The translations under genes and the position numbers were made by a program. 64,000 nt of DNA from Benincasa hispida (taxonomy: Eukaryota > Streptophyta > Magnoliopsida > Cucurbitales > Cucurbitaceae): contig NC_052350.1 of assembly GCF_009727055.1 (NCBI RefSeq), positions 203,569 through 267,568 of the forward strand, read 5' to 3'. Positions 34,560 through 47,393 of the stretch are shown piece by piece. The notes below the pieces were generated by a model. The model searched no databases, was not told the origin of the DNA, and saw only the letters and a program-made list of their open reading frames with translations. Numbering within the stretch: position 1 is the first letter of the stretch; the number at the start of each line of letters is the position of its first letter.

Positions 34560-34910
34560 AGAGATATTTGGGTCTCCCTTCATTTGTGCCTTGTAATCGA
34601 AGAGCAACACTAAGTTATATAAAAGACAGAATATGAAAATTATTACGATGTTGGAGGTGATTCGTGTGAAAGCTATTATTCAAGCCATTCCTTTCTATGT
34701 TATGAATTGTTTTAGGCTCCCAGGGTCTGATTTCTAAAATTCATAAAACTCATAGCCAGGTTCTATTGGAATAGTGACTCTAACAATCGTCATTTTGTTG
34801 CTCCCCCATTCATGGGAGGGTTAAGAGGATCAACTACAAGAGGGTCCACTTGAATCTGTTGACAAATGCGACTTCTACAAGACTTTTTTGTGTGCTCAAC
34901 TTTTTTTTGC
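34560..34910 (+). mobile_element. LINE reverse-transcriptase remnant
   Basis: The plus strand reads YLGLPSF, then RRATLSYIKDRI, a stop, and after a frame shift VKAIIQAIPFYVMNCFRLPG. These are the YLGLP, LSYIKDRIWKK and KAIIQAIPTYVMSCFRLP motifs in the C-terminal part of the reverse transcriptase of plant LINEs. The rest of the element is not recognisable nearby, so this is a decayed fragment. Confidence 0.75.
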
Positions 34911-35116
34911 TCCTGACGTTCCCATCTTTGTTCTTGTCTTCTTGGATGATAGGTCCCTTTCTATTTTAGGATCGGGTTTAAAAAGGCAGTACCTTCTTCT
35001 CATTCACCAACTACTCCTTGCAAAACAACTAAGGATTAAGAGTTAGATTTTTAATGAAATATAGTCAATGTGGTCGCATTGATCAACATAGTCATTAATA
35101 AGATAAAAAATTGCTA

Positions 35117-35136
35117 GTCTCCGACAATGACCCCAA
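35117..35136 (-). promoter_or_regulatory. probable Gypsy primer-binding site
   Basis: The minus strand reads TTGGGGTCATTGTCGGAGAC just after the LTR end. It resembles a degenerate form of the TGGCGCCGTTGCCGGGGA sequence that follows the LTR in Athila/Tat-type Gypsy elements. Confidence 0.5.
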
Positions 35137-35141
35137 AAACT

Positions 35142-36463
35142 TGATCGACCAACTGTGTATGAGTGATAAAAATATAGATAGATTGAGATCCAAGAAAAAA
35201 CATACACTATCGATGAAGTAATAATCCTGGAGTATTCTAAATATTGAATCTCACAGAATTGGTCGACTTTTAAATTGATTATGACTATGGACCAATGAAA
35301 CTGAAGTAACCAATGGGCAGTTTAACAAATAATGATAAATAAACAAGATGTTATTCCTTAAGTGATACGGTTGCATACTATCAGAATAGTGAGTTACACA
35401 TGAACAGAAAACTACTCCTATTTGGTCTTGTGTCAAGTTTCTTTAGTAGGTCTAAGCAGGATTAGCTGGATTTTAGATTAATTTAAGTTCAGTTTCTTTA
35501 TCCTATGGTACTCTTATTTCTAAGGCAACATGACATTCCTATCTCTAGGCTTTTAGTCCCAAATCTCTTTGTGACATCCGTTTACACCCTAACCTTCTTA
35601 GTATTAGGACTCCACTAGATCGCTAAATTAAAATGGCCAACCGATCTTATCTGTAAGTTCAACAAAGATAATGCGTAAAACAAGGTGACATGAAGTGTAA
35701 CATTGCTTAAGCCATAACAATCCTAGGGCATCCACATTGTTGAATCCCTATGAGGATTTAACTCATGACTAATGATAAAATAATAAACTTTAATGAATTA
35801 GAAATCATTTTAATTTTCATACAACTCTAAGATACCTTGAGGCAAACCCTCAATTTTCCTAGTCTTTCCCTAGGTTGATTATCCTTTTTCAAGAATGAAT
35901 CTTCTCTAACCTCACGCTTTCACAGGATGAGATGACCTAGGGTGGTCACACCTCAAAGAAATTTTCATTCTTGAGGTTGCTGGCTTGAGAAGCTGAGGAG
36001 TCGTCCAAGGGCACTACCTAAAATGGCAAAAATAATGGGAAAATCGTGATGAATTCATGGATGGAGAGTTGTCCCTTGAAATAATGAGCTTCCCTTTCTT
36101 TTATAAGCTTCAAATTGGTTAAGGAGGGTCGAGATTCAAACTCTGAGAGTTCACCAGATGATTTCAAGGTAGAACAACTGCTTGGAACGAGAAAACTGCA
36201 AAATCCATTAATTGGGTCGAATTTAAGCTCAATGATGCGGCCGCATTGAACAAAATTCTTCAAATTGATCAAAATCTCTTGCCAAAGTTCACAAAACTCC
36301 TTAAAATCAGTAAATATCATCTTTTAAGCCAACCAAGTTCCTCATGAGCTCATTTTATCCATTTAAGACTAAATTTAGGGAAAAAACACATGCAAGAGTT
36401 CATTTTTCTTAAGTAAAAGTGTGAAAATAAAGGCCTAAAACATACATTTCATGGCATGTATCA
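35142..36463 (-). mobile_element. Gypsy (Athila/Tat-like) LTR, single
   Basis: On the minus strand the segment starts TGATACATGCC (36463) and ends GGTCGATCA (35142), so it has TG..CA ends and a length of 1322 bp. It is followed directly by AGTTTTTGGGGTCATTG, the primer-binding site region. No coding domains or second LTR remain. The family is inferred from the primer-site context and LTR style. Confidence 0.6.
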
Positions 36464-37560
36464 AGCATACACAATAACATGATCCCATTTAGATTTAGAA
36501 GCTTTACTATTTGAACATAAGCTATAAAATATTTAACATTTATCCCAATCAATTATCAAATATTTGGGATGCAAACTTCCTAGCATTATCAAAACAAAAA
36601 TTTTAATTTCAAAACCATGAAATTGGACTCTCAACTGTTTGAGCAACTAACCTTATAGATATAAGGTTTTAAAATGATAGTACACACATATGTGACCATT
36701 AATTGGATGCATAAAAAAAATTATAAAATATTTAAATAGTTCACTTGATGAATTAATAAGTCCAGATATACAACCACGAATTCGTTCAAAAAATAGGAGA
36801 AGTTCAATTTCAATTTAGTGAGAGTTTGATGATTAGTCTATTGAGGACAAACCACCATAACAATTTATTAGATGGAAGAATCTTCTAATTTTTCAATGGA
36901 TGTCAATATATATTTCTAATAATTATGTTCGCGGTTGACCCAAAATGATTCATCATGTCAAATAAAAATATATTTGGATTAATGACCTTCAGATTCATTA
37001 TTATATATATATTTCAACTACACGAACATATGTGTAACACAATTTAGAAGGAAAAGCAGACATTTTTCTCCGTGCATTTCTATGGGTATTCATGGGTTGG
37101 GATGAAACATTTTTTTTAGACTCAGCCCAATTGTTCGACTTGTAAATTTATTGAACACAAATAACCCTTATTAAATAATGAACCCAAACCAACCATGAAA
37201 CATTTATGTTGGGATGGATTAATCGGGTCATTAAATGTTTGTTTTAAAAATAAGTAATATATTAATATGTAAAAATTATATTTAACTATTTTTATATAAT
37301 GAATTAAATTAATAGCTCATTTTCAATTTATATTATAAAAATTTTCTTCCAAAGTGCTAAAAATGATTTTTAAGAATTGTTTGAGAATAAATTAACCGAC
37401 ACAATCATGAAATAAAATAAAAATTGTAAAAGTAGGTGTATCATAAGTAAAAACAACATACTTTTTTAAATTAGTTATAAGTTCGAGTTAGTTTGAGTTA
37501 TTTTCAGTTATTTTAGGTATACCCATGACCCATACAATTTTGGAATAATTAGGTATATAA
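36464..37560. other. gene-free AT-rich stretch
   Basis: I see no coding region. At 37085-37220 there is a cluster of GGGTTGG/CCAACC words similar to one at 40735-40810. Confidence 0.45.
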
Positions 37561-38229
37561 TAGTAATATCATTTGGAAAAATAGCAAAAGACAGAGTACT
37601 TTTCAATTATAGCAAAACATAGATATCACGTGAGTCTAACTTTTTGAAATCCTAAAATGCCCTTATCGTCTGCCGTGTAATTAATTCGATTGTATTAGTG
37701 ATATTGTAATTAATTGTTCAACTATATATCCCAACAGATTTTCAATTCCAACTAACATCATTATTTCAAGGGAATAATTTTCCATAAATCTCTCAATTTA
37801 GATGTTGTTTTGAATTTTTGTATCAAATTTAATAGTTAGTTTGAATATTTGAATTTTCTACTACAACTAATTTTCAAATATTGGTTTGAAATTTAAAATA
37901 TCATATTATCTTATTTTTAAATTGTTTCCATGATTATCTTATTTTGGATTTTCAAATCTTATATTATATTAGTTTATATTTATGGTATATGTTCTCTTAA
38001 ATGATTCAATCATATGTTTTTAAAAAAATTTATATGATTATCTTTATTGTAAATTTGTTTTAAACGTGGAATAAAAAAAAATATCTCATTTTTATTAATT
38101 AGTTTTTTTTTAAAAAAAAAATTGAATCATATTACTTTTTGTTTTAAAGATTCTGTTGGGAAGAATAACAAAACTAAAATTTCATCAAATTTATAACAAA
38201 TACACTCTCACATTTGTTCCCATTTTTGT

Positions 38230-40035
38230 TTAACTCGCTCATCTGGATTTTCATTGCAACTAATTCTGCCTTTTGCAAATTTTTAGCATGAATCTTGATT
38301 TTATCCTAAATTATCTCCGTACCTTTTCAAAATTTTAAAATTGAATGTATTTTTTTCAGTTATCATATTTGATCTTATTCTCAATTTTAAATTTTATTTC
38401 ATCTAATTTTTCAATTTTCATCTTTTTCTTATTGATTTTATTTCTTATTCTCAATCGACGACAAGTCTAATTAATCGACACGACCAATAGTTCAAGTCGC
38501 AAAGTCTCAAGTGATTCCTATGGAGCCATTGTGAAAAGATAGTTCAAACATATATAGATAGTGTTGGTATTAAGCTTTTTGCCTTGGGGGTCTTATACCC
38601 ACCTTAGATTGATTCGATCAAGGAAGAATGTACCATCGTCGAATACTCTTCTATTCATAAGATCTCCACGATTGACATCAACACTACATCATAATTGATT
38701 AGTAATTTCAATTGACGATTTTTAATTGGGATTTTCACTCCATTATAAATCAATTTCTTTCTTCGTGAATACAATTATTTAGATAAAGTTTTATCAGTCC
38801 AATCCTCACTTTCTAAACTAAATATTTTGGTCTAGAACCAAGAAAAGTATTGTTACAGAATTTTTGGGTAAGTTCAAACACGATGTAGATAGTTTAGTTA
38901 AGTGATTTTCAATTGTTGTGTATTTGTGTATTTATCTTTTAAGTTTTGTGTATTTTTTGGCGGAGGTTGGAGACTAACTAGACTTATTTGTAGGTCACAT
39001 AGATATCTCATTGGAAGTATCACAAAAAACTTTCAAAAGATCTTTGATAACTACAAAACCTACGTCCGAATTATAGTGTAATTAATTTTTCTTTAACCCT
39101 AAAATGCCCTCATATGTATTTTCAATTACGTTGCAACTAATTCTACTATTTACAATTTTTTAGCATGAATACTGATTTTCTCCTAAATTACTCCCTACAC
39201 TCTCGAATTTTAAAAATTGAATGTAATCTTTTTTTAAAAATCGAATATAATCTTTTTTTTCCAAATATCATGTTTGATCTTATCTTTAATTTCAAATTTT
39301 ATTTTATCTAATTTTTCAATTTTCATACTGATTTTATTTTTTTGTGTTCTCAATCAACGATAAGTCTACTTTGGAGGATTGACTTCATCAATCAAATCCA
39401 TTGGTGTATAGATGAAAGGTTTGACTTAATTGACCATAGACCAAGAGTTCAAGTTGCAAAGTCTCATCTTTCCAAAGTAATTCCTATCGAGTCAATTGTG
39501 AAAAGGTAGACCAAACATATGGAAAGTGGTGGCATTTGGGGTCTTAAACCTACCTTGACAGATTCGATCAAGGAAGGATGTACTATTGTTGAATATTGTT
39601 AGTTTCTCTTCTGTTCATGAGATCTTCATGTTTGACATCAACACCATATCATAATTGATTAGTAATTTCAATTGACGACTTTCAATTGGAATTTTCATAC
39701 TCCAGTCTACATTGGTGACTTTCTTCATGAATGCTTTTATTTAGATACATTTTTTATCTATCTAACCCTCACTTTTTAAAGTGATATTTTGGGTTTAGAA
39801 TAAGAAAAAGTATCGTTACATAGTTTTAGGTAAGTTCAAAAGTAATGTAGATGGTTTAGTTATTGGTTTTCAATTGCAGTGTATTTGTTTTTAAGTTTAA
39901 TGTATTTTTTGGGCGTAGTTTGGAGACTAATTAAACTATATTTGTAGATCACATAACTATCTCATCAAAAATATTGCAAAAAACTTTCAAAAGACTTTTT
40001 ATGACTATAAAACACTCATAGTGTAATTAATTTAT
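38230..40035. repeat. diverged direct tandem duplication, unit ~0.9-0.96 kb
   Basis: Unit A (about 38230-39085) and unit B (about 39101-40032) share long ordered blocks. Examples are TTGACATCAACACTACATCA (38672) versus TTGACATCAACACCATATCA (39632), TAATTGATTAGTAATTTCAA in both 960 bases apart, GATTCGATCAAGGAAG in both, and TCATAGTGTAATTAATTT-like ends. No coding frame survives and I cannot name the family. Confidence 0.75.
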
Positions 40036-40039
40036 TATT

Positions 40040-43000
40040 TGCATGTTTCTTTTATCAAACATACTTATTTCCTCCTAAAATATCTCGCATATTTTAAATA
40101 AAAAAAAATCATATTATTGTTTTTTTTTTTTCAAATATTAAAGCTAAACATATATTTTTTTTCAAATATCATTTTATTTATTTGTTTTATTTTTAAATTT
40201 TTTTTAACTTATTTTATATTTTTGTATTTTGATTTTTTAATCAGTTTGAAAATTGTATACAATCAAATATCAAATTTTTTAATTAGTTTGAAAATTTTAG
40301 AGTACAGAGTGAAACAAACCAATCGTATTTAAAAAGTAGTAGAATGAAGGAAATTATGGTTGTGATGATAGATTCAAAGGTCGTGATTCTATTCAGGATC
40401 GCACCATTGTTGGCGGAGGAGCCGATTTTGGAGAGAAAAATGGCGGCAACTTTGTTGGAGGAGAGGTCGGTGCAATGCTCAAAGCTTAGCCAATTATAAT
40501 CTCTAGATATTTGTTTTAATTACGATGTAATTACGAATATTTTTTAATAAGTCAATTGCAATTTCATTTGTAGGGCTAGGGTAGTTTAGACTTTTATAAA
40601 TTCGTTTATTTTCTTATTTTTAATTTGTTTTGCCATTTTTTATGAATGAAATGATGAATTGCTATTTTTACAAATGAAAAGTTAAAATCCGTTATTCTTC
40701 TCATTAACCCTACAATTTTCGTTTATTTGAACCCAATACAATCCAAACGAGTTGATAACCCAACCCAAATTGTATAAGGTGGGTTGGGTTGATCGAGTTT
40801 TTGGGTCATTAGATTTTTTAACACTCCTATGCATTTCCTATAGGAGACAATAGATATACTATATAAATACCATATACTATTCTTTTTATCAATCTCTAAA
40901 TTGTACCTATTACAACGTATACCTTAAGTTTACTAAACTTCTCCTTAATTTACAAGAGAATAAAGGATATCAATTGTAAATTTTGCTCTTCTGGACAAAA
41001 TATTTTTTTTTTTTTTTTTTCAAAATCTTTGTTCAAGTCTACTAGATTTAATATCATATTTGATTTTTCGCTTCAAGCATTTTTTGAATAATGTATTGTC
41101 TACTTTTGAGTATAATATGCATAGATGTATTATATGAAAAACATAAATATTATTTATTCTTATTCCCTTCAAGAAATTCAAAAGAAATTCAAATATATCA
41201 TATACAAATGGGTCCAAAAGAATAATTATCTTTTTAGGAGATTCTAAGGAACTTGTAATATCCAAATAATACCATATTTAAGGGGTAAAAAGGTTAAGTT
41301 ATCTCTTTGAGAGATTACACATATTGATAATTTTAATTTTGAAAAAGACTTTTAATGCATGACTGATACAAGATCGATGTATGTTTTATATCACATTTGA
41401 AAAATAAAATTCTTCTTCAAAATATTACATGTGTATGGTTTAATAGAATAATTACTTCTTTTTTTATTAACATGATCCTGACCAAAATTATTAAATATAG
41501 CAACGTTCACTTTAGAGAATGATATTGATTTTTTTTTTTTAGAAACCTATGTTCATACGTTTTATTCAACGACATTTGATAAATGTTAAACTTTCTTTCT
41601 CAACCTGCTAATGCAAGAGCATAACATATTTTATATATGCTTGTTAGTTTGTAAGTATTTATAAATTTAAAATATGTGCAACTATAAGTGCAAAATAAAA
41701 CAATCAGCACTAATTGATTCATATAACTTCAGGTGCATTAAATCAAAATTAGTTTTAGGAAGTGTAATTAACTATTATATCATAACTTTCATAAACTATG
41801 TCATGAGATAATTTAACAAAATATATACAATCATTTTTAACTTAAGTTCACAAATTTATCCACATGAGAATAATTTAAATATTCGACAATCAAATAAATT
41901 GCAATATTAACCAGCAAACAAAAAATTGACCAATTCAACTCTCACGTTAGTTCTTAGTAGAGGTGTTTTCTTACTATCAACTTAAATACCATTTCTAATT
42001 CATTAATCTTTTAATTAACAGTTAATTAATAAATTAATGGACACAAGTGAATTGTTAAGCTTTATTTATAATCTTATTAAAAATTAATTAGATAATCTTT
42101 ATATTTATTCTAGTCATATTTGAAGATAAAAAGAGAGAATCTTAACAAATAAAGCCATATTATTGAAAAGGACTATTAACCGATAAAAAGAAAATATTAT
42201 ATTGAGAGAATCTTTTGAAAGAAATAAAATAGATATTATTATTTAGAAGAACTGAATTTATAATCAGTTTTTCTTTTGGGAAATTATAACGTTATTACCT
42301 GTCCATGATAACTTCCCCAATAAAAATTCTCAAATATAACTACACAAACATTTAAAATGCATAAACAATAAAACATGATTAATTACCCAGAGAAACTTTC
42401 AACAGAACCAATCCAACACAAATTATTACGAGATATAAAAGAACAGAGGCTGCAATAAACACTAAAATTATCACCTAGTTTAAAAAGTTTAGAAAGATAT
42501 GACAATTCTCAATGAAAATTATAAAATAAACAAAGTACTCACAATAGATAAAAGATATATTATTCTAAACATAACGATTAACAATTGCAATAGAAACAAA
42601 TAAAACTATCAACATACTTAATATGATGAGATTTAAAACTAAATCACATACTTTATGCAAAATATCAATTAATTTCAAATATACTTCACATATAAAATTA
42701 TATCAATTAAAGCATAATTATACCCACCATCTTTGAACTTTAAATTTTAAATACCTTGAAAAATATAGAGAAAATTCTATCAAATCTTTTAACATTCTCG
42801 GCGTTCTAATAAATTGACATTAATCTTCAAACTAGTAGAGACTCGTGCTGTAGAATAAGATTTAAGAAATGTGCAAGAACAAAACAAAAACAAAAGAAGA
42901 GCATTAGAGAGCAAAGAAAAGAGAAGAAAGTAGAGGGAAAAATTGAAGTCAATTGTAGTGTGTATTACTAATGCATCATATGCTACTATTTATACGACAT

Positions 43001-43260
43001 GGAATGGTGTATGTTGAAATATGAAATTCAATGGAGGTTATGGAATTTTGTAACCTATGTAGGTTATGAATATCTACACTAGATATTATATTTATAATAT
43101 GTATTAAAAAATAAAGTGTTTAGTAACCACTTAAAATAGACTTTGGAAAAATGAGCTTATAAAATAAGTTAGTTTAGAATAAACATTTAGAACTAACTTA
43201 AAAGTTTCTTCTAAGTGTTTAGTGGTCAATCTCTCCCCAATTTGTATGATTCTTAAAATT
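40040..43260. other. gene-free AT-rich stretch
   Basis: Low-complexity AT-rich sequence. A small GC-richer patch at 40370-40480 contains TTGGCGGAGGAG and TTGTTGGAGGAG words on the plus strand. No domain is recognised. Confidence 0.45.
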
Positions 43261-43264
43261 ACCA

Positions 43265-43545
43265 AAACGCCCCAAAGTCTTCTCCTTCACTTTCACCATG
43301 TTGTTGTGGTTACCACCATCTGACCACCGCATCAGCCAACTTTAGCGACCACCTTCGCCCACCACCACCTTGCAACCACTTCCAAGCAACTCTGGCGACC
43401 ATCCTCTTGCCACCGTTAGCGACCACCTTTGATTGCCACCATCGGTTAACTTCGGCCATCGACGCGCCGCTAATTCCTACCACCACCACCTATGGCCACC
43501 TTCGACAACCACCCCAAACGACCAATTCTGACAACCATTATTTTA
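43265..43545. repeat. CCACC-rich degenerate repeat island
   Basis: In otherwise AT-rich DNA, this 280-bp island is built of CCACC/GCGACCACC-type words (for example GCGACCACCTTCGCCCACCA). The plus strand is very poor in G. It ends about 90 bases before the LTR element at 43637. The opposite strand could be a relic of a Gly-rich coding repeat, but all frames are interrupted. Confidence 0.6.
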
Positions 43546-43636
43546 AATTATTAATTTAGAGTATTTTATAGTCGTCCTTTATAGTAATTTGATTTTAATA
43601 AAACTTTTTAGTATATAACAAACAAAACATATGTAT

Positions 43637-45607
43637 TGTTGGGTTTTATGTCCTAAAACTCGTGGCTTGTAAACAATAAACTTATTCTGAAATTTAATAA
43701 AGTTATTATTGACGTTTGACTCAATGAAGTTCTTATTGAATATATGAATTGCTTATTTCATTTTAGAAATAAATCCAATAAACTAAAAGATCCATGACTA
43801 TTACATGAGTACTTGAACTTTATATGGAGACATGAGAGTGAATCAGGTTCGAGTAAATAATCAAAATGATCTATAGTATACGAATAAGATTTGATGCCTT
43901 ATTTTGGTAACACTTTCAGATGCGGCCCACTCTGTAGTTGTTACAAGGAGTTGTAAAGTGCTACAAATGAAGTATTCCTGATTTGTTCATGTGGTGACAT
44001 GAGAAGTGGGGGCGTCCTGTGCAATGAATTTGCATAAGATCGGACCAAGAAATAAGTCACTTTAACTTTATAACGTTGTTTATTGTTTAAGATTGACTAT
44101 TTCAAAATGATGACCTAGGTAACTTAACCTTAATCTTGAGCTATCTATGAACTCCTGTTTATTTAGGATTATCCTTAGATTTGCATAAGTGGGGGTTGGC
44201 TCAACAGCACTGGTTCAATAAGCCTCCCATTTCAGGGGTAAGACCGGGTAGATAGCTAGGGACATAGGGTGCAAGATGGAATTCACTCCCACCCATTTTT
44301 AAGGATAGTAGAGAGGTCGTTCCCTTAATGCTGACTTCAGGTCTTGAACAAGAGGCCCCACCCTCTCATTCGCCGGATAAGTATTCTGTTTATTGATTAG
44401 ATCACAAACAAATTGTTCATTAGAGGATTAGTGGAACTTAAGGAACAATTGTAATCTCGAGGGTAAAACAGTCATTTGACCCAACCGTTATTACGAACAA
44501 CTTGTGAAGGGTTAACTTACTAATTATGGTTATATCCAATGAACACAATATATCTACAGTGAGGTGAGTGCAACTACTGGGTTTTAGTGAAGTGACCCGA
44601 TAGTTAATGAATGAGGGTTAATTCAGTGTAAAAAGTTAAGCCAATTAGTCTCGGATCGTTGGAGCTCATGATCTATAGGTCCATTAGGTCCTTTACTAGC
44701 TCATAAACTGAATAAATATTAGAATAGCGTGATAAGTTGATTTGAAACGTTCAAATTCGAATTAAGGGAATTAGTAATTATATGTGATATAATTACACGT
44801 TTAACTTTGAAATTAAACAGAATTGGAGAATTGATTAATATTTAAATATGATTTAAATATTAATTTTATGAATAAGGATTCATGGTAGCGAAATTGGAGA
44901 TAAATTAATATAATATTTTATATTAAATTAATAGAATTAATTAAATTATTTAATTAATTATTATTTATTAATTTGATTAGAAAAATTAATTATTGAATTA
45001 AATTTTTATTAAATTTCAATTTTAATTAAAGAATTGAAAATTGAAAAATGATTTTTTATTTTTCAAATTTGAAAAAATGAAAGGAAATTGAAAATGAAAA
45101 AATCCCAAAATGTGGGATTTTTTCATTTAAAAAAACCTAGCACCTTAGTCACTTCCCACTCCTATTTAACAGCTTAAAAATGAAGGTGGAGTTGGAATTA
45201 TTTCATGCATTCGGATTGCATGAAGCTCTTCCATTAATACACTTTTGATTGAGTGGAATATATAATGCAAATGCTGGAATTTGGCTGATGTCTCAAGGCT
45301 GAAGAAATGTTCTTCATCAAGCTGATAAACCAGTGACTTTCTCCACACAATTCCCTAAATTCTTGCTTGTTTTGAGTCCCACAACTCAATCTAAGGTTCC
45401 TAGAGAATAGTAGAAAAGCTCTAATGGTGGTCCACGACTTGAATTGGAGAAGATTGCAGCTGAATTTTGAAATTAAAGAGGATTTTCAAAGTTATGTAAT
45501 GAACCCTCTTCATAGTTGATGAATATGTTTAATTTGAAGTCAAAATTGAGGAATTAGAATGCTTAATGGTCCATTTTTCTTCTACTGTGTGTTTTTTTAA
45601 ACCAATA
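43637..45607 (+). repeat. 5' LTR of the 43637 element
   Basis: The LTR matches the 3' LTR from about 44023 onward, including long identical runs around 44505-44570 versus 47875-47940. It ends AACCAATA where the 3' LTR ends AACCAACA. Confidence 0.85.
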
Positions 45608-45609
45608 AT

Positions 45610-45620
45610 TGGTATCAGAG
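45610..45620 (+). promoter_or_regulatory. primer-binding site of the 43637 element
   Basis: TGGTATCAGAG lies two bases after the 5' LTR and is complementary to the 3' end of initiator methionine tRNA. Confidence 0.8.
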
Positions 45621-46887
45621 AATTTTTTAAGTATTCAATTCGAGTTAATTTTGACTTGGTGGGTATTTTTTGTAAGTTATATGAAAATGGTGAACTGATA
45701 TGGTTTTTCTGAATTTTGGCATTAAATTCTCTTTAATTATGTTGTAATTCCTATAATTGGCTCTTGATTGATGGGCCTTAATGTGTGCTTAAGTGTCTAT
45801 AATTTGATTGGAGTCATTAGAATTGAAATTAAGTTGTAATTGAAGAAAGAAGTGAAGAAGGTCGAGCAGCAGAAACTGGAATTTCAGCCACTACCTTGCA
45901 GTGTCGTGACGCTGTGTTTGAAGCGTTACGATGCTATTTTTCGTTCCAGCCCAAATTTTGAAGATGACCCTGTGGCGTTGCAACGTTGGGATGCAGTGTT
46001 GCAATGTTGTTCATCCCAGCCCAGCATGCATGCCTGAGCCCAAACCGATGGTCCAAGTGAATCGGTTTGGGTCAAAGAGGACTGGTTCGACCTAATTAAG
46101 CTCGGTTTAGCCTAATTTTAAGCATTAGAGGTCCGGTTCGAGAGGTTCAGATCTGATTCGGGGCGGTTCGAGCGATTCAGAAGTGTTTTGGAACCAAATT
46201 TGGTTGTTTTATGTAATAATTAGGCCTTCGTTTGCTTGAAAATGCCAAAACTAAAACCGTATCAGTTTGTGTTTAATTATTTATGCATGTGATGTATGCT
46301 ATAATTAAATAAATCTTGTATATGCATATAGTATGTCATATAGATTTAAAATCCCACCATAGGAAGCATGTTACATGCATTGAAAGTATGTTATAAGGTG
46401 TTATAATACATGTTTAGGGTTTCATATGTTTTAATATAAGTGTTATATTAAATCATGAGATATCTGATGTATGTTATGGATGTACAACATGTCTAAAGTT
46501 ATATAAGTTCTTATAAAATTGGGTTAGACATTTAAAATCCATAACAAAAGATAAGATGCATACTCATGTAGGTTAACCACTTGTTTTAATAGTTAAAATA
46601 GGTCGTTATCTTATAAGACTTAGGTTACAAACTCAATTGGTATATAATCCTGTCCAATGCTAGAGGAATTTAAGTTGACGGTTTACGTAAAACCTCCTAC
46701 TTGAGGATTATGGCCGAATAATTGAGTGTTGTTAACCAGTTTTATGAGCAATACATGAGTGGTGTGAGGTTTTAAAACTGGTTTATCACCTAGACTTACT
46801 AAACACCTAGACTTACTAAACATCTAGACTTAGATTGTTTAATTAGTCGGAACAAACCTAAGTAAACATATACCCAAAACAAATGTT

Positions 46888-47010
46888 AAGACATTTCAGT
46901 AGGAGTTTAGTAGCATTTATGATATGTTATTAGAACACTTCAGTGGGAATCTAATAACATATACGATATGTTAGAACGCTTCACTGGGAGATTAATAATA
47001 TATTCAATAT
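46888..47010 (+). repeat. three tandem ~42-bp repeats in the LTR element interior
   Basis: Three successive units begin ACATTTCAGTAGGAG, ACACTTCAGTGGGAA and ACGCTTCACTGGGAG and each ends ATATGTTA. A shorter direct repeat, CACCTAGACTTACTAAA, lies just upstream (about 46790-46840). They look like a minisatellite in the non-coding interior. Confidence 0.7.
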
Positions 47011-47039
47011 GTTATTTTTAGCTCCCGCGTCCCTAAAAT

Positions 47040-47393
47040 TGTTGGGATTTGTGTCATAATTCTCCCAAAGTCTCATTGTTTGTAATGATACACATTGTTT
47101 TTGAAGGATCTCTTACCGAAGAGTTCCATGGCGCGTTCGGATCGCTCCGATCTTACAGTGACCGAAATACAACAATGTACATTCAAAACGTACAGTTATG
47201 CAAACAAATCTTAATTAACGGCATGCTATGAACAAGATAAACAAGGGAGATGAGTTGCCATACTAGTTGAAGACAATCTTTAATCTTTGAAACTCAACGC
47301 AACGGAACCCTCCAAGCGATCTACCAATGCCCAGCAGCACCCCATAGTCACTCTTACTTTAAACGTTGCCATACTAGTTACTCTTATTATCTC
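47040..47393. mobile_element. chimeric fragment of a second LTR family
   Basis: The fragment opens with TGTTGGGATTTGTGTC followed by ATTCTCCCAAAGTCTC, the LTR start seen on the minus strand at 21066. The later part (GTTATGCAAACAAATC onward) resembles the opposite end of that kind of LTR in reverse orientation. It has replaced the first part of the 3' LTR of the 43637 element. Confidence 0.5.
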
